The notes: a model not told the origin generated them from the letters alone. A DNA stretch of 64,000 bases from Streptomyces sp. CB01580 (GCF_001905795.1 NZ_LIXJ01000002.1:143814-207813); one strand, 5' to 3'. Positions 28,227-36,793 are shown, counted from the stretch's first letter. Numbers and translations are program-made.

Positions 28227-29864
28227 TCACCCCTGGACGGTCCGGCCCTCGCCGCGTACGGCGCGGCCCGCCAGTACCTGGGTCCGGCGGCCGTCCTCGA
28301 TGACGAAGCGACCGTCGATCAGCACGTGCGGGATGCCGGTCGGAAGCGTGCGCGGCTTCTCGAACGTCGAACCCGCCGCCACCGTCGCCGGATCGAACAG
28401 GACCAGATCGGCGCGGTGGCCCTCGCGGACGTACCCGCGGTCGGCCAGGCGCAGCCGGCGTGCGGGGCGGGAGGTGAGGTGGGCGACGCACTCCTCCAGC
28501 GACAGGATGCCCAACTCCCGTACGTACCGGCCGAGATACCTCGGGAAGGTGCCATAGGCGCGGGGGTGCGGCTTGTCACCCTGGAGGATGCCGTCGCTAC
28601 CGCCGGTGTGCACCCGGTGCCGCATGATCCGCCGGACGTTCTCCTCGTGGCCCACGTGCTGGAGGATCGTGGAGCCGAGCCGGTCCTCGACGAGCAGCCG
28701 GCGGGCGGTCGCCCAGGGGGCCTCGCCGCGCAGCCGGGCCGACTCGGCCACCGTACGGCCGACGTACTCGGCGAGGCCCGGCGCGGTGACTCCCGAGATC
28801 TCGATCGTGTCCCACTCGATCGGCACGCCGTGGCAGCCGTCCGAGCCCACCACCTCCATGTCGTGCCGTATCCGTTCCGCGGTGACGCCGTCGGCGAGGC
28901 GGGCCAGCACCGCGTCGGGGCCGCCCTCGCCCGCCCAGCTCGGCAGCATCGCGACGAGGGTGGTGCTGCCGGGGGTGTACGGGTAGCTGTCGAGGGAGAT
29001 GTCGGCGCCCGCGTCCAGCGCCGCGTCGAGCAGGGCCAGCAGCTCCGGGGCCCGTCCCTCGTTCACCCCGAAGTTCATGGTGGCGTGGGCGAGATGGAGC
29101 GCGCAGCCCGCGTTCCGGGTCAGCCGCACCATTTCCTCGTACGCCGCCGGCGCGCCCGCCCCGTACGAGCGGTGGTGGGGGCAGTAGTAGCCGCCGTACC
29201 GGGCCACCACCCTGCACAGTTCGGTGAGTTCGGCGTCGTCCGCGTACATGCCGGGCGTGTAGGTGAGGCCGGAGGACATGCCGACCGCGCCCTCCGCCAT
29301 GCCCTGGGCGACGAGTTCCCTCATGCGGTTCAGCTCGGCTTCGGTGGGCGGGCGGTCCACCCAGCCCATCACGTGCATCCTGACCGTGCCCTGCGGGACG
29401 AGATAGGCGGCGTTGACCGCGATGCCCCGGCCGTCGAATCCGTGGTCCAGACGGTCCAGGTACTCGCCGACCGTGCGCCAGTCGAAGTCGACACCGGAGT
29501 CCTCGGGCCCGCCCCCGTTCCAGCCGGCGATGGCGCGGCGCACCTCGGCGAGCGTCCGGTCGTCGGCCGGGGCGTACGACAGGCCGTCCTGGCCGAGGAC
29601 TTCGAGCGTGACGCCCTGTGCGGCCTTGGCGCTGTGGTCGGGGTCGCGCAGCAGGGCCAGGTCGCTGTGCGCGTGCATGTCGATGAAGCCGGGGGAGAGC
29701 GCGAGCCCGTCGGCGTCGAGCACGCGGCGGCCCGAGGGGCGGGGGCCGGGCGCGTCCTCGGGGTGGATCGCGGCGATCCGGCCGCCGTCGACCGCCACGT
29801 CGGCGCGCCGGGCGGGAGAGCCGGTGCCGTCGATGACGTACGCGTCGCGGATGACCAGGTCCAT
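28227..29864 (-). CDS. N-acyl-D-amino-acid deacylase (amidohydrolase)
   Basis: The 545-residue metal-dependent amidohydrolase hydrolyses N-acyl-D-amino acids to free D-amino acids. The family core is visible: DLVIRDAYVIDGTGSPARRADVAV, FIDMHAHSDLALL with metal ligands His64 and His66, GLTYTPGMYADDAEL, YYCPHHRSYG, LHLAHATMNFG and MRHRVHTGGSDGIL near the C-terminal barrel strand. It ends with DLVLFDP, usual for the composite domain. It lies 72 bases downstream of the D-serine dehydratase-like gene and is probably cotranscribed with it, so its D-amino-acid products can feed that enzyme. Confidence 0.92.
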   Translation of the reverse strand: MDLVIRDAYVIDGTGSPARRADVAVDGGRIAAIHPEDAPGPRPSGRRVLDADGLALSPGFIDMHAHSDLALLRDPDHSAKAAQGVTLEVLGQDGLSYAPADDRTLAEVRRAIAGWNGGGPEDSGVDFDWRTVGEYLDRLDHGFDGRGIAVNAAYLVPQGTVRMHVMGWVDRPPTEAELNRMRELVAQGMAEGAVGMSSGLTYTPGMYADDAELTELCRVVARYGGYYCPHHRSYGAGAPAAYEEMVRLTRNAGCALHLAHATMNFGVNEGRAPELLALLDAALDAGADISLDSYPYTPGSTTLVAMLPSWAGEGGPDAVLARLADGVTAERIRHDMEVVGSDGCHGVPIEWDTIEISGVTAPGLAEYVGRTVAESARLRGEAPWATARRLLVEDRLGSTILQHVGHEENVRRIMRHRVHTGGSDGILQGDKPHPRAYGTFPRYLGRYVRELGILSLEECVAHLTSRPARRLRLADRGYVREGHRADLVLFDPATVAAGSTFEKPRTLPTGIPHVLIDGRFVIEDGRRTQVLAGRAVRGEGRTVQG

Positions 29865-29880
29865 GGGATCGCCTGTCTGT

Positions 29881-29936
29881 GGATCGAGCGACTGATCGGG
29901 GATCGGGGCCGATGGGGGATCGGGAGCGATCGGGGA
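29881..29936. repeat. Short GATCGGGG repeats between two D-amino-acid genes
   Basis: The gap is filled with variants of GGGGATCGGGG and GCGATCGGGGATC (at least five GATCG units). It separates two genes in the same direction. It may be slippage-derived; no function is apparent. Confidence 0.5.
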
Positions 29937-31343
29937 TCAGAAGAAGGTGCGGATGTAGTCGGTGACGGTGCCGTCCGCCTCGACCAGCGGGATCAGCTGC
30001 CACTTGTCGAAGCTGGTGCACGGATGCGACAGACCCATGCCGACCCAGTCGCCGACCTCCAGCTCGGCGCCGGGCTCGGTGCTCAGCCAGGTGTGCTGGT
30101 CGGAGAGCCCGCCGACCGTGATGCCCGTCGCGGGCCGGACCGTGCCGTCGCGCCCGGAGCGTACGACCCGGGCCTGCGGCAGATCGAGGTCGTACGCCGC
30201 GTCCCGCTTGCCCGCGTTGAGGAACGCCTGCCCGGGGGAGGGACGGGAGACGACCTGGGCCCAGAGCCGGAAGGCGGGCCGCAGAGCCCCCTCCTCGGGG
30301 ACGCGGTTGAACGGGGTGAGGTGGCGGTAGTGGCCGTCGTCGTGCGAGACGTACGCCCCCGAGCGCAGCAGCTTCAGTACGGGGCGGGAGAGTTCGGGGA
30401 TCTGTGCGAACACGTCCGCCACCGCGTCGAACCACGCACTGCCGCCCGCACTGATCACGATGCCGTCGTCGATGGCGTCCGCCGCGCGTCGCGTGGCCGC
30501 TCCGGCCTCTGCCGCGGCCGGTTCGGCTGCTTCCCCGGCCGCTCCGGCTTCTTCCGGTGCCGTTTTTGATGCCGCGAGCCGGCCTCCCCGGTCCTTCCGG
30601 CCGAACCTGCCTTCCCGGTCGAAGGCGACGGCCAGCGCGACGAGCCGCCGCAGCCACTCGCGGACCCGCTCGTCCGACGCGTCCGGCACCTCGCCCTCGT
30701 ACCCGGCCACGCCCACCAACCGCAGGGTCCCGGTCGCGGCCACCGCGTCGGCGACCGCCGCGCACTCCGCCTCGGTGCGTACGCCGGTGCGTGCGCCCTC
30801 GCCCGCACCCAGCTCCACGACGACGTCCACGGGGCGGGACGCGCCCGCCGCCCGCAACGCCTCGTCCATCAGCTCCACGCCGCGCACCGAGTCGACGTAG
30901 CAGACGAAGCGGAACTCCGGGTCGCGGTCCAGCTCACCGGCGAGCCAGCGCAGGGCCGCGGCGTCGACGAGTTCGTTGGCGAGGAAGATCCGCCGGATCC
31001 CGTACGCCCGGTAGACCCGCGCCTGGTGCGGCACGGCGGCCGTGATGCCCCAGGCGCCGTGCTCCAGCTGGCGGGCGAAGAGCTGCGGGGACATGGACGT
31101 CTTGCCGTGCGGGGCGAAGGCCAGCCCGTGGCGCTCCGCGTACGACTCCAGCAGCGCGAGGTTGTGTGCGACCGACTCGGCGGACAGGGCGAGCACCGGG
31201 GTGGTGAAGCCGCCCGTGAAGAGATCGCGCCGTTCGGCGGCGAGGGCGCCGACGGTCAGGCCCTCCGCGTCGGGCGGGAGCGCCTTGAAGCGGTGGTCGA
31301 TCAGCTCGTCGGCGAGTCCGGCCACGGGGCGGTCGGCGGCCAA
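29937..31343 (-). CDS. D-serine dehydratase / D-threonine aldolase-like PLP enzyme
   Basis: The 468-residue fold-type III enzyme has an alanine-racemase-like barrel with FTTPVLALSAESVAHNL and PLP Lys81 in FAPHGKTSMSPQLFARQ. The C-terminal D-serine dehydratase-like domain carries the zinc pair in LSHPCTSFDKWQLIP (His440, Cys442). Such enzymes eliminate D-serine to 2-aminoacrylate and then pyruvate, or cleave D-3-hydroxy amino acids; which reaction applies is not decided by sequence. An Ala/Glu-rich insert (AGAAGEAAEPAAAEAGAA) interrupts the barrel near residue 270. It is divergent from the kinase-IclR-RidA operon. RidA would remove the reactive intermediate. Confidence 0.88.
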   Translation of the reverse strand: MAADRPVAGLADELIDHRFKALPPDAEGLTVGALAAERRDLFTGGFTTPVLALSAESVAHNLALLESYAERHGLAFAPHGKTSMSPQLFARQLEHGAWGITAAVPHQARVYRAYGIRRIFLANELVDAAALRWLAGELDRDPEFRFVCYVDSVRGVELMDEALRAAGASRPVDVVVELGAGEGARTGVRTEAECAAVADAVAATGTLRLVGVAGYEGEVPDASDERVREWLRRLVALAVAFDREGRFGRKDRGGRLAASKTAPEEAGAAGEAAEPAAAEAGAATRRAADAIDDGIVISAGGSAWFDAVADVFAQIPELSRPVLKLLRSGAYVSHDDGHYRHLTPFNRVPEEGALRPAFRLWAQVVSRPSPGQAFLNAGKRDAAYDLDLPQARVVRSGRDGTVRPATGITVGGLSDQHTWLSTEPGAELEVGDWVGMGLSHPCTSFDKWQLIPLVEADGTVTDYIRTFF

Positions 31344-31385
31344 GGGTGCCTCCTCGATCGAAGCGTCGTCACGGCGGAAGCCGCG

Positions 31386-31402
31386 GTTGCATCATATGCA
31401 AC
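31386..31402. promoter_or_regulatory. Candidate IclR operator in the D-amino-acid cassette
   Basis: GTTGCAT-CAT-ATGCAAC is a perfect 7-bp dyad with a 3-base centre in the 287-base divergent region, 43 bases from the dehydratase-like start. A weaker half-match (ATTGCGTATATCGC) follows at about 31407-31420. IclR proteins often bind TGCA-type dyads of this size, and the operon encodes one. Confidence 0.5.
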
Positions 31403-31630
31403 GTCCATTGCGTATATCGCTTGTCGCTGTCTAACATCCGAGCCGACACCGGGTCAATGGCAGCACGGCGCCGGGGCATCGGCGAGACCGGGCGCCACTC
31501 TCCGGGATCCGCCGCACCGTCCTGGCCGTCGCACCGCCGCCCCGACCACCGTACGGACCGCTCACCGGCCGCCCACCGCCATGTCGGCCGCCCCGAACGA
31601 CCGCACCACCGATCACGCGAGGAGCCCCGA

Positions 31631-32809
31631 GTGCCCGGAACCCCGGCCAGGACCGCCGACACCGGCTCCGTCCCGCCCGTCGACGTCGTGTGCCTCGGCG
31701 AGTCCATGGTGACCTTCCTGCCGTCGCGGCCCGGCCGTCTCGCCGACGTGCCCTCCTTCAGCCGCGGCATCGGCGGCGCCGAGTCCAACGTCGCCTGCGC
31801 GCTCGCCGCGGCCGGCCACCGGGCGGCCTGGGTCAGCAGGGTCGGCGCGGACGGGTTCGGGGACCACCTCGTCGAGGCCGTCGCGGGGTACGGGGTCGAC
31901 ACCTCCGCGGTGCGGCGCGATCCGACGCGGCCCACCGGCATCTACTTCCGTACGGCGACGGACCGGGGCACCGACGTGCACGAGGTCGCCTACTACCGGG
32001 CCGGTTCCGCCGCCTCCGCGATGTCCCCGGACAACGTCCCGTACGAGGCGCTGTTCGCGGCCCGCGTGCTGCACCTGTCCGGCATCACGGCAGCGCTCTC
32101 CGCAGACTGCCTGGCCCTGCTCCGCGACCTGACCCCGCCCCGTCCCGGACGCCCGCTGGTCTCCTTCGACGTCAACCACCGGCCCGGCCTGTGGCGCGAC
32201 GCCGCCGCGGGCCCCGGAGTGCTGTTGGACCTGGCGCGCGGCTGCGACCTGGTCTTCGTCGGCGAGGACGAGGCGGAGGAGGCGTGGGGGCTGAACGGGG
32301 CCGAGGCGATCCGCGCGGCGCTCCCCGGGCCGGCGGTCCTGGTCGTGAAGCGCGGTGCCGAGGGGGCCACGGTCTTCTCGCGTACGGGAGGCGCGGTCGC
32401 CGGAGAGGCGGGCGACGGAGCAGCGGATGCCGGAGCAGCGGACTCCGGACGGGCCGACACCGGACGGACCGGTACCGGGCGGACCGGTACCGGACGGGCC
32501 GGTACCGGGCGGACCGACACCGTCACCAGCGTCCCCGCCCTCCGCGTCGACGTGGTCGCACCCGTCGGCGCCGGTGACGCCTTCGCCGCTGGGTTCCTCT
32601 CCGCGACCCTGCGGGGCCTGGGCGTACGCGACCGGGTCCGGCACGGCCACCTCATGGCCGCCGCCGTGCTCACCGTCCCCGGGGACCTCACGACCCCGCC
32701 GTCCCGCGCCCGCGCCGACGCCCTCGCCGCGCTGGACGACGAGGCCTGGGGGAGACTTCGTCTCGGCCCCGGGTGGACGGGGGAGGAGCAGGAGGTACGT
32801 ACGACGTGA
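31631..32809 (+). CDS. PfkB-family sugar kinase (2-keto-3-deoxygluconate kinase-like)
   Basis: A ribokinase-fold enzyme of 392 residues. The N-terminus has VCLGESMVTFLPSRPG and FSRGIGGAESNVACALAAAGHRAAWVSRVGADGFGDHL, with the PfkB glycine signature. The C-terminal ATP and catalytic motif is VAPVGAGDAFAAGFLSATL, containing the catalytic Asp. The sugar pocket resembles KdgK. An insert of five GRxGT-type pentapeptides, from a 15-bp DNA repeat, interrupts the lid before the second signature. The GTG at 31631 has GAGGAG 7 bases upstream. Its link to D-amino-acid breakdown is unclear. Its stop overlaps the next small frame (GTGA). Confidence 0.87.
   Translation: MPGTPARTADTGSVPPVDVVCLGESMVTFLPSRPGRLADVPSFSRGIGGAESNVACALAAAGHRAAWVSRVGADGFGDHLVEAVAGYGVDTSAVRRDPTRPTGIYFRTATDRGTDVHEVAYYRAGSAASAMSPDNVPYEALFAARVLHLSGITAALSADCLALLRDLTPPRPGRPLVSFDVNHRPGLWRDAAAGPGVLLDLARGCDLVFVGEDEAEEAWGLNGAEAIRAALPGPAVLVVKRGAEGATVFSRTGGAVAGEAGDGAADAGAADSGRADTGRTGTGRTGTGRAGTGRTDTVTSVPALRVDVVAPVGAGDAFAAGFLSATLRGLGVRDRVRHGHLMAAAVLTVPGDLTTPPSRARADALAALDDEAWGRLRLGPGWTGEEQEVRTT
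32447..32521 (+). repeat. In-frame 15-bp tandem repeat within the kinase gene
   Basis: Five copies of a 15-bp unit encode GRADT, GRTGT, GRTGT, GRAGT and GRTDT. The copies are nearly identical at DNA level, so the array may vary between strains without shifting the frame. It lies in a surface insert before the catalytic GAGD motif. Confidence 0.75.
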
Positions 32810-32979
32810 GCGACCGCGACCAGCGAACGGGCGGGACGGGCCGGCCGGGCGCCCCGAGCGAGCACCCGGCCGAGCGCCCCTCCGGGCCTTCGACCGAGCA
32901 CCCGTCCGGGCATCCGGCCACGGGTGGCGAGGGCCGCAGGGACAGCGAGGGCCGCGGGGACAGCGAGGTGCGCGCATGA
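32806..32979 (+). CDS. Possible 57-residue low-complexity linker ORF
   Basis: A frame from GTG at 32806 (GTGA overlap with the kinase stop) to a TGA that overlaps the IclR start (ATGA). It encodes a hydrophilic Pro/Gly/Ser/Arg peptide (SDRDQRTGGTGRPGAPSEHP and so on) without motif or helix. It may be translated only to couple the kinase to IclR, or not at all. An 18-bp near-repeat occurs at its 3' end. Confidence 0.25.
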   Translation: MSDRDQRTGGTGRPGAPSEHPAERPSGPSTEHPSGHPATGGEGRRDSEGRGDSEVRA

Positions 32980-33734
32980 GCCAGACCGTCGACCGCGCGC
33001 TGAGCATCCTGCCGCTGCTCGCCCAGGGGCCCGCCGACCTCGGACAGGTGGCCGAGCGGCTCGGCGTCCACAAGTCCACCGCGCTGCGCCTGCTCCGTAC
33101 GCTCCACGAACACGGCCTCGTCTACCGCCAGCAGGACCAGCGCTACCGCCTCGGTGCCCGCCTCTTCGCCCTCGCGCAGGAAGCCGTGGAGAACCTCGAC
33201 GTACGCGAGATCGCCCACCCCCACCTCGTCGAACTCAACGAGAGCTGCGGCCACACCGTGCACCTCGCGGTGTACGAGGAGAACGAGGTCCTCTACATCG
33301 ACAAGGTCGAGAGCCGCTACCCGGTCCGCATGTACTCCCGGATCGGCAAGCCCGTCGCGATCACCGTCGCCGCCGTGGCGAAGCTGCTCCTCGCCGACCT
33401 TCCCGAACCCGAGCGGCGCGCCGTCGCCGAGAGGCTCGACTACCCCATGTACACGCCCCGTTCGACCCCGAACGCCGGTGCCTTCCTCAAGGAACTCGCC
33501 GTCGTCCGCGAACAGGGCTGGGCCACCGACCTCGGCGGCCACGAGGAGTCCATCAACTGTGTCGCCGCCCCCGTCCGGGGCGCGGACGGACGCGTGGTCG
33601 CCGCGATGTCGGTCTCCGCGCCCAACGTCGTCGTCACGGCCGAGGAACTCCTCACCCTGCTCCCGCTGGTGCGCCGCACCGCCGACGCCATCAGCCGGGA
33701 CTACTCCGGCACCAACCAACCCAGGAGAGCCTGA
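32976..33734 (+). CDS. IclR-family transcriptional regulator
   Basis: The 252 residues have the IclR winged helix at about 1-62 (SQTVDRALSILPLLAQGPADLGQVAERLGVHKSTALRLLRTLHEHGLVYRQ). The effector-binding domain follows (HTVHLAVYEENEVLYIDKVESRYPVRMYSRIGKPVAITVAAVAKLLLA, GHEESINCVAAPVRGADGRVVAAMSVSAP). The frame is open further upstream, but similarity starts at this ATG, which has GAGG 9 bases before it. It probably controls its own operon and the divergent D-amino-acid genes through the dyad at 31386. The ligand is unknown. Confidence 0.9.
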   Translation: MSQTVDRALSILPLLAQGPADLGQVAERLGVHKSTALRLLRTLHEHGLVYRQQDQRYRLGARLFALAQEAVENLDVREIAHPHLVELNESCGHTVHLAVYEENEVLYIDKVESRYPVRMYSRIGKPVAITVAAVAKLLLADLPEPERRAVAERLDYPMYTPRSTPNAGAFLKELAVVREQGWATDLGGHEESINCVAAPVRGADGRVVAAMSVSAPNVVVTAEELLTLLPLVRRTADAISRDYSGTNQPRRA

Positions 33735-33740
33735 ACAGCC

Positions 33741-34151
33741 ATGACCGAGAAGACCGCCCTCACCCCGAGCACCCACACCACGCCGCCGGCGAAGTTCTCG
33801 CACGGGGTGAAGAAGGGGAACATCCTCCAGGTCGCCGGCCAGGTCGGTTTCCTCCCCGCCGTCGAGGGCCAGGCACCGACCCCGGCCGGTCCGACGCTGC
33901 GGGAGCAGACGCTCCAGACCTTCGCCAACGTCGAGGCGATCCTGGAGGAGGGCGGCGCGACCTGGGACGACGTGATGATGATGCGCGTCTACCTCACGGA
34001 CGTGGACCACTTCGCCGAGATGAACGAGATCTACAACGCCTACTTCGCCGAGCAGGACCTGAAGGCCCCGCCCGCCGCCCGCACCACGGTCTACGTCGGG
34101 CTGCCCAAGGGCCTGCTCATCGAGATCGACGCGCTCGCGGTCCTCGGCTGA
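33741..34151 (+). CDS. ridA: RidA-family reactive intermediate deaminase
   Basis: A 136-residue YjgF/YER057c/UK114-fold protein that hydrolyses enamine/imine intermediates such as 2-aminoacrylate to keto acids and ammonium. Signatures include GNILQVAGQVGF, LREQTLQTFANVEAILEEGGATWDDVMMMRVYLTDVDHFAEMNEIYNAYF and, near the end, PPAARTTVYVGLPKGLLIEIDALAVL, with the conserved Arg of RidA-type members (AARTTV). AGGAG lies about 13 bases before the ATG, right after the IclR stop. The context fits clearing 2-aminoacrylate made by the divergent D-serine dehydratase-like enzyme. Confidence 0.93.
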   Translation: MTEKTALTPSTHTTPPAKFSHGVKKGNILQVAGQVGFLPAVEGQAPTPAGPTLREQTLQTFANVEAILEEGGATWDDVMMMRVYLTDVDHFAEMNEIYNAYFAEQDLKAPPAARTTVYVGLPKGLLIEIDALAVLG

Positions 34152-34174
34152 TCCGACCCCCGTGCGGGACCGCA

Positions 34175-34210
34175 GGGCCGCGGGAGCACCGCGCCGTGCT
34201 CCTGCGGCCC
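34175..34210. terminator. 15-bp stem hairpin between convergent ridA and kinase genes
   Basis: GGGCCGCGGGAGCAC at 34175-34189 pairs with GTGCTCCTGCGGCCC at 34196-34210 (one G-U) around a 6-base loop. It sits between the ridA stop and the opposing Ser/Thr kinase stop. Confidence 0.7.
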
Positions 34211-34275
34211 CGGCCGACCGACCCCGGCCCCCGGGAAACCGCCCGTCGGGCCCCGGCGGCCGTACCGCTCGGGCC

Positions 34276-36417
34276 TCAGCGGCTGTACGTCGTGCACAGG
34301 ACGTTCTTGCCGCCGTCCACGTCGTAGATCCAGTAGTAGTTCCGGTCGTCCCGGCTCCGGGAGCAATAGCCCTGCGGATAGGTCTTCTGCGCCCGGTGGT
34401 ACCCGGTGATCCGCAGGGTCGCGTTGAAGCCTGCGGGAACCTTCTCCGCGTCGCAGCTCCAGACGTTCATGAGGCGCGACTTGGTGACCTTCGTGCCGCT
34501 GATCCTGGCCACGAAGCACTGGCCCGTGCGGAACTGGCGCTCCACGCACAACGACACGCCGAAGTCCGGCACCGAGCCCGAGTGGTACCAGTACGTACGG
34601 CCGTTGCCCACCGGGCAGTCGCCGAAGCGGATCCCCTTCCGCGCGGACGTCACCCGCGTGTAGGCGTCGGCGGCCCCGCAGGACACCGTGCGCGGCACGG
34701 ACGTGGACCAGTCCTCGTAGCCGTCGTCGTACGCGGTGAGGCAGTCCCCGGTCGAAACGTTGCGGAAGGCGGTGTCGGTGGCGTCGGGCGTGGGGGCGGG
34801 GTCGTCGACGGTGGAGGAGGACGAACGGGCGCCGCTTCCGGTTCCGCTGCCGCCACCGGAGGACGAGGTGTACCCGCCGCCGGACGAACTGGTGGACGTG
34901 CTGGTGCCGCCGTCGGAGTCCGGTTTCCACGGCTGCCAGACCAGCAGCACGACGAGGATCACCGGCAGGAGCCACCAGCCGCCGGAGGAGCCGTTCCCCG
35001 TCGCCGGGGCGGCGGCACGCGAGCCGGAGCCGGCGGCCGAGCCGGAGCCCGCGCCGGGGGAGGCCGACGGGCGCGAGGACGACGAGGCCCTGGTGCGGGC
35101 CCGTTCCTGACGGAGCCGTTCCTCGCCCCGTCGCTTCTCGGCCCGTTCGGCGTCGAGCCGGGCGGCACGTTCGCGCGCGGCCCGCTTCTCGGCCCGTTCC
35201 CGTTCCGCGCGCTCGTGCTCACGGGCCGCCCGCTCCCGTTCCCGCGCCCGCTTCCGTTCCTCCTCCCGCTGCCGCTCCCGCTCGCGCTCCCGTTCCTGGG
35301 CCTTCTCCCGTTCCCGCGCCTGCTCCTGCTCCCGTTCCCGGGCCCGTTCACGCTCCTGTTCCCGTTCGCGCTGCCTGGCCCTCTCCCGTTCCGCACGTGC
35401 CCTCTCCTCCACCGCGACGTCCCCGGTGTACACACGGGTCCGGGGCGGAGGCGGCACCGCCGACGTGCGCTGGTCCACAGTCGGTTCGTCGGCGCCGGCC
35501 GTCGCGGAGCGGCGCAGTTCGTGGCCTCGTCGCTCGTACTCCTCGATCAGTGCCGTCCAGCGCGGCGGCAGCCAGCGACTCCCGCTCTGCGAGAACGGCA
35601 ACCCGGCCATCGACCGTCGGAACTCGCGCAGCACGTCCGCCGGTGCGGGACGGTCCGCCGACCGCACCGCCAGACAGGGACGGATCAGCGGGACGAGGTC
35701 CTTCGGCAGCCCGTCGAGGTGCAGTTCACCGCGCTGCACCCGCCCGAGCAGCGCGAGCGTGTCGCCGTCGGCCCGGTACGGGGGCCGTCCCGTGGCCAGA
35801 TGGAAGAGGGTGGCGCCCAGTGAGTACACGTCGGACGCCGCCGTCGAGCCCTCGCCACGGGCCTGCTCGGGCGAGGTGAAGGCGATGGTGCCGAGGGTGA
35901 GGCCGGTCAGGGTGAGATCGTTGGCGTGCGAGATGCCGAAATCGATCAGGCGGGGGCCGGTCAACGGCAGCAGGATGTTCTGCGGTTTCACGTCCCGGTG
36001 GACGATGTTCCCGCGATGCAGCACGACGAGCGCCTCGGCCGTCCCGGCCGCCAGCCACCGTACCGCCGATGCGGGTAACACCCCTGCGGAGCGCACCAGT
36101 TCGGACAGGGAGGGGGCGGGTATGTAGTCGATGGCCATCCAGGGGATTCCGGCGTCCGGATCGGCCTCCCGCACGCGCGCCGTGAACGCGCTGTCGATCC
36201 GCTGCGCCACCTTCACCTCGCGGGCGAACCTGCGCCGGTCGACGGGGCCGGCCTCCCCTTCCGCCAACAGCGTCTTGACCGCTACGAGTTGTCCGTCCGC
36301 TGCCTGCGCGAGGTAGATCCGCCCCATCCCGCCGGAGGCCAGCCGCCCGAGCAGCCGGTACGCGCCGAGCGTCGCCGGATCTCTCTCGCCCAGTGCCTCC
36401 AGCCGTGGCCCCGCCAT
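34276..36417 (-). CDS. Membrane Ser/Thr protein kinase with long charged stalk
   Basis: A 713-residue Hanks-type kinase. The kinase domain spans about 20-275: glycine loop RLASGGMGRIYLA, Lys48 in VAVKTL, catalytic loop HRDVKPQN at 140-147 (Asp142), metal loop DFGIS at 159, and TSPEQARGE. Residues about 336-443 are an extreme Arg/Glu stretch, probably one long charged helix. One membrane helix follows (WWLLPVILVVLLVW, about 481-494). A Ser/Gly linker then leads to an outer domain with paired cysteines (GDCLTAY, VSCGAADAY, GDCPVGN, LCVERQF). The start at 36417 has GGGGGAG upstream. It may sense an external signal; the ligand is unknown. Confidence 0.92.
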   Translation of the reverse strand: MAGPRLEALGERDPATLGAYRLLGRLASGGMGRIYLAQAADGQLVAVKTLLAEGEAGPVDRRRFAREVKVAQRIDSAFTARVREADPDAGIPWMAIDYIPAPSLSELVRSAGVLPASAVRWLAAGTAEALVVLHRGNIVHRDVKPQNILLPLTGPRLIDFGISHANDLTLTGLTLGTIAFTSPEQARGEGSTAASDVYSLGATLFHLATGRPPYRADGDTLALLGRVQRGELHLDGLPKDLVPLIRPCLAVRSADRPAPADVLREFRRSMAGLPFSQSGSRWLPPRWTALIEEYERRGHELRRSATAGADEPTVDQRTSAVPPPPRTRVYTGDVAVEERARAERERARQREREQERERAREREQEQAREREKAQERERERERQREEERKRARERERAAREHERAERERAEKRAARERAARLDAERAEKRRGEERLRQERARTRASSSSRPSASPGAGSGSAAGSGSRAAAPATGNGSSGGWWLLPVILVVLLVWQPWKPDSDGGTSTSTSSSGGGYTSSSGGGSGTGSGARSSSSTVDDPAPTPDATDTAFRNVSTGDCLTAYDDGYEDWSTSVPRTVSCGAADAYTRVTSARKGIRFGDCPVGNGRTYWYHSGSVPDFGVSLCVERQFRTGQCFVARISGTKVTKSRLMNVWSCDAEKVPAGFNATLRITGYHRAQKTYPQGYCSRSRDDRNYYWIYDVDGGKNVLCTTYSR

Positions 36418-36721
36418 GTCGCTCCCCCCGTCGCCGCATGGTGTGCCGAACAGGGTCCCACGGGAACCCCGCGGCCGTCCCGTGCCGCGACGGCGCGACA
36501 TCCATGACGGGCTCGTTCGGGCCGGGGGGTGTGGAAGCGCGCGCCGGGCACGAGCCCGGCTCCCCTCCGCGCACCGCACGTCGCGCGCCGCCGGACCGCT
36601 CGCTCAGTCGTCCCCCCTCCAGTACATGGGACCGCTCTGCATCCCGTAGTACCCCTTCGCGACATAGGGCGCGGGTTCTGAAGCCGCGCGGCACTGCACG
36701 GCGGAAACCCTCTGACACACG

Positions 36722-36755
36722 CAGCAGCGCCGCCGGGGGAGCGGCGGCGCTGCTG
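36722..36755 (-). terminator. 13-bp stem hairpin after the chitinase gene
   Basis: CAGCAGCGCCGCC at 36722-36734 pairs perfectly with GGCGGCGCTGCTG at 36743-36755 with an 8-base loop, 39 bases beyond the chitinase stop on the minus strand. Confidence 0.65.
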
Positions 36756-36793
36756 GTCAGGGATGCTGCACGGCGGTCGACGCCGTGGCGGGG

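Noticed and set aside
28326..30569. Long plus-strand open frame over the D-aminoacylase gene (about 747 codons)
   Set aside because: It is the mirror of a well-supported minus-strand gene; the composition is Val/Arg/Gly-rich without motifs, as expected from GC codon bias.
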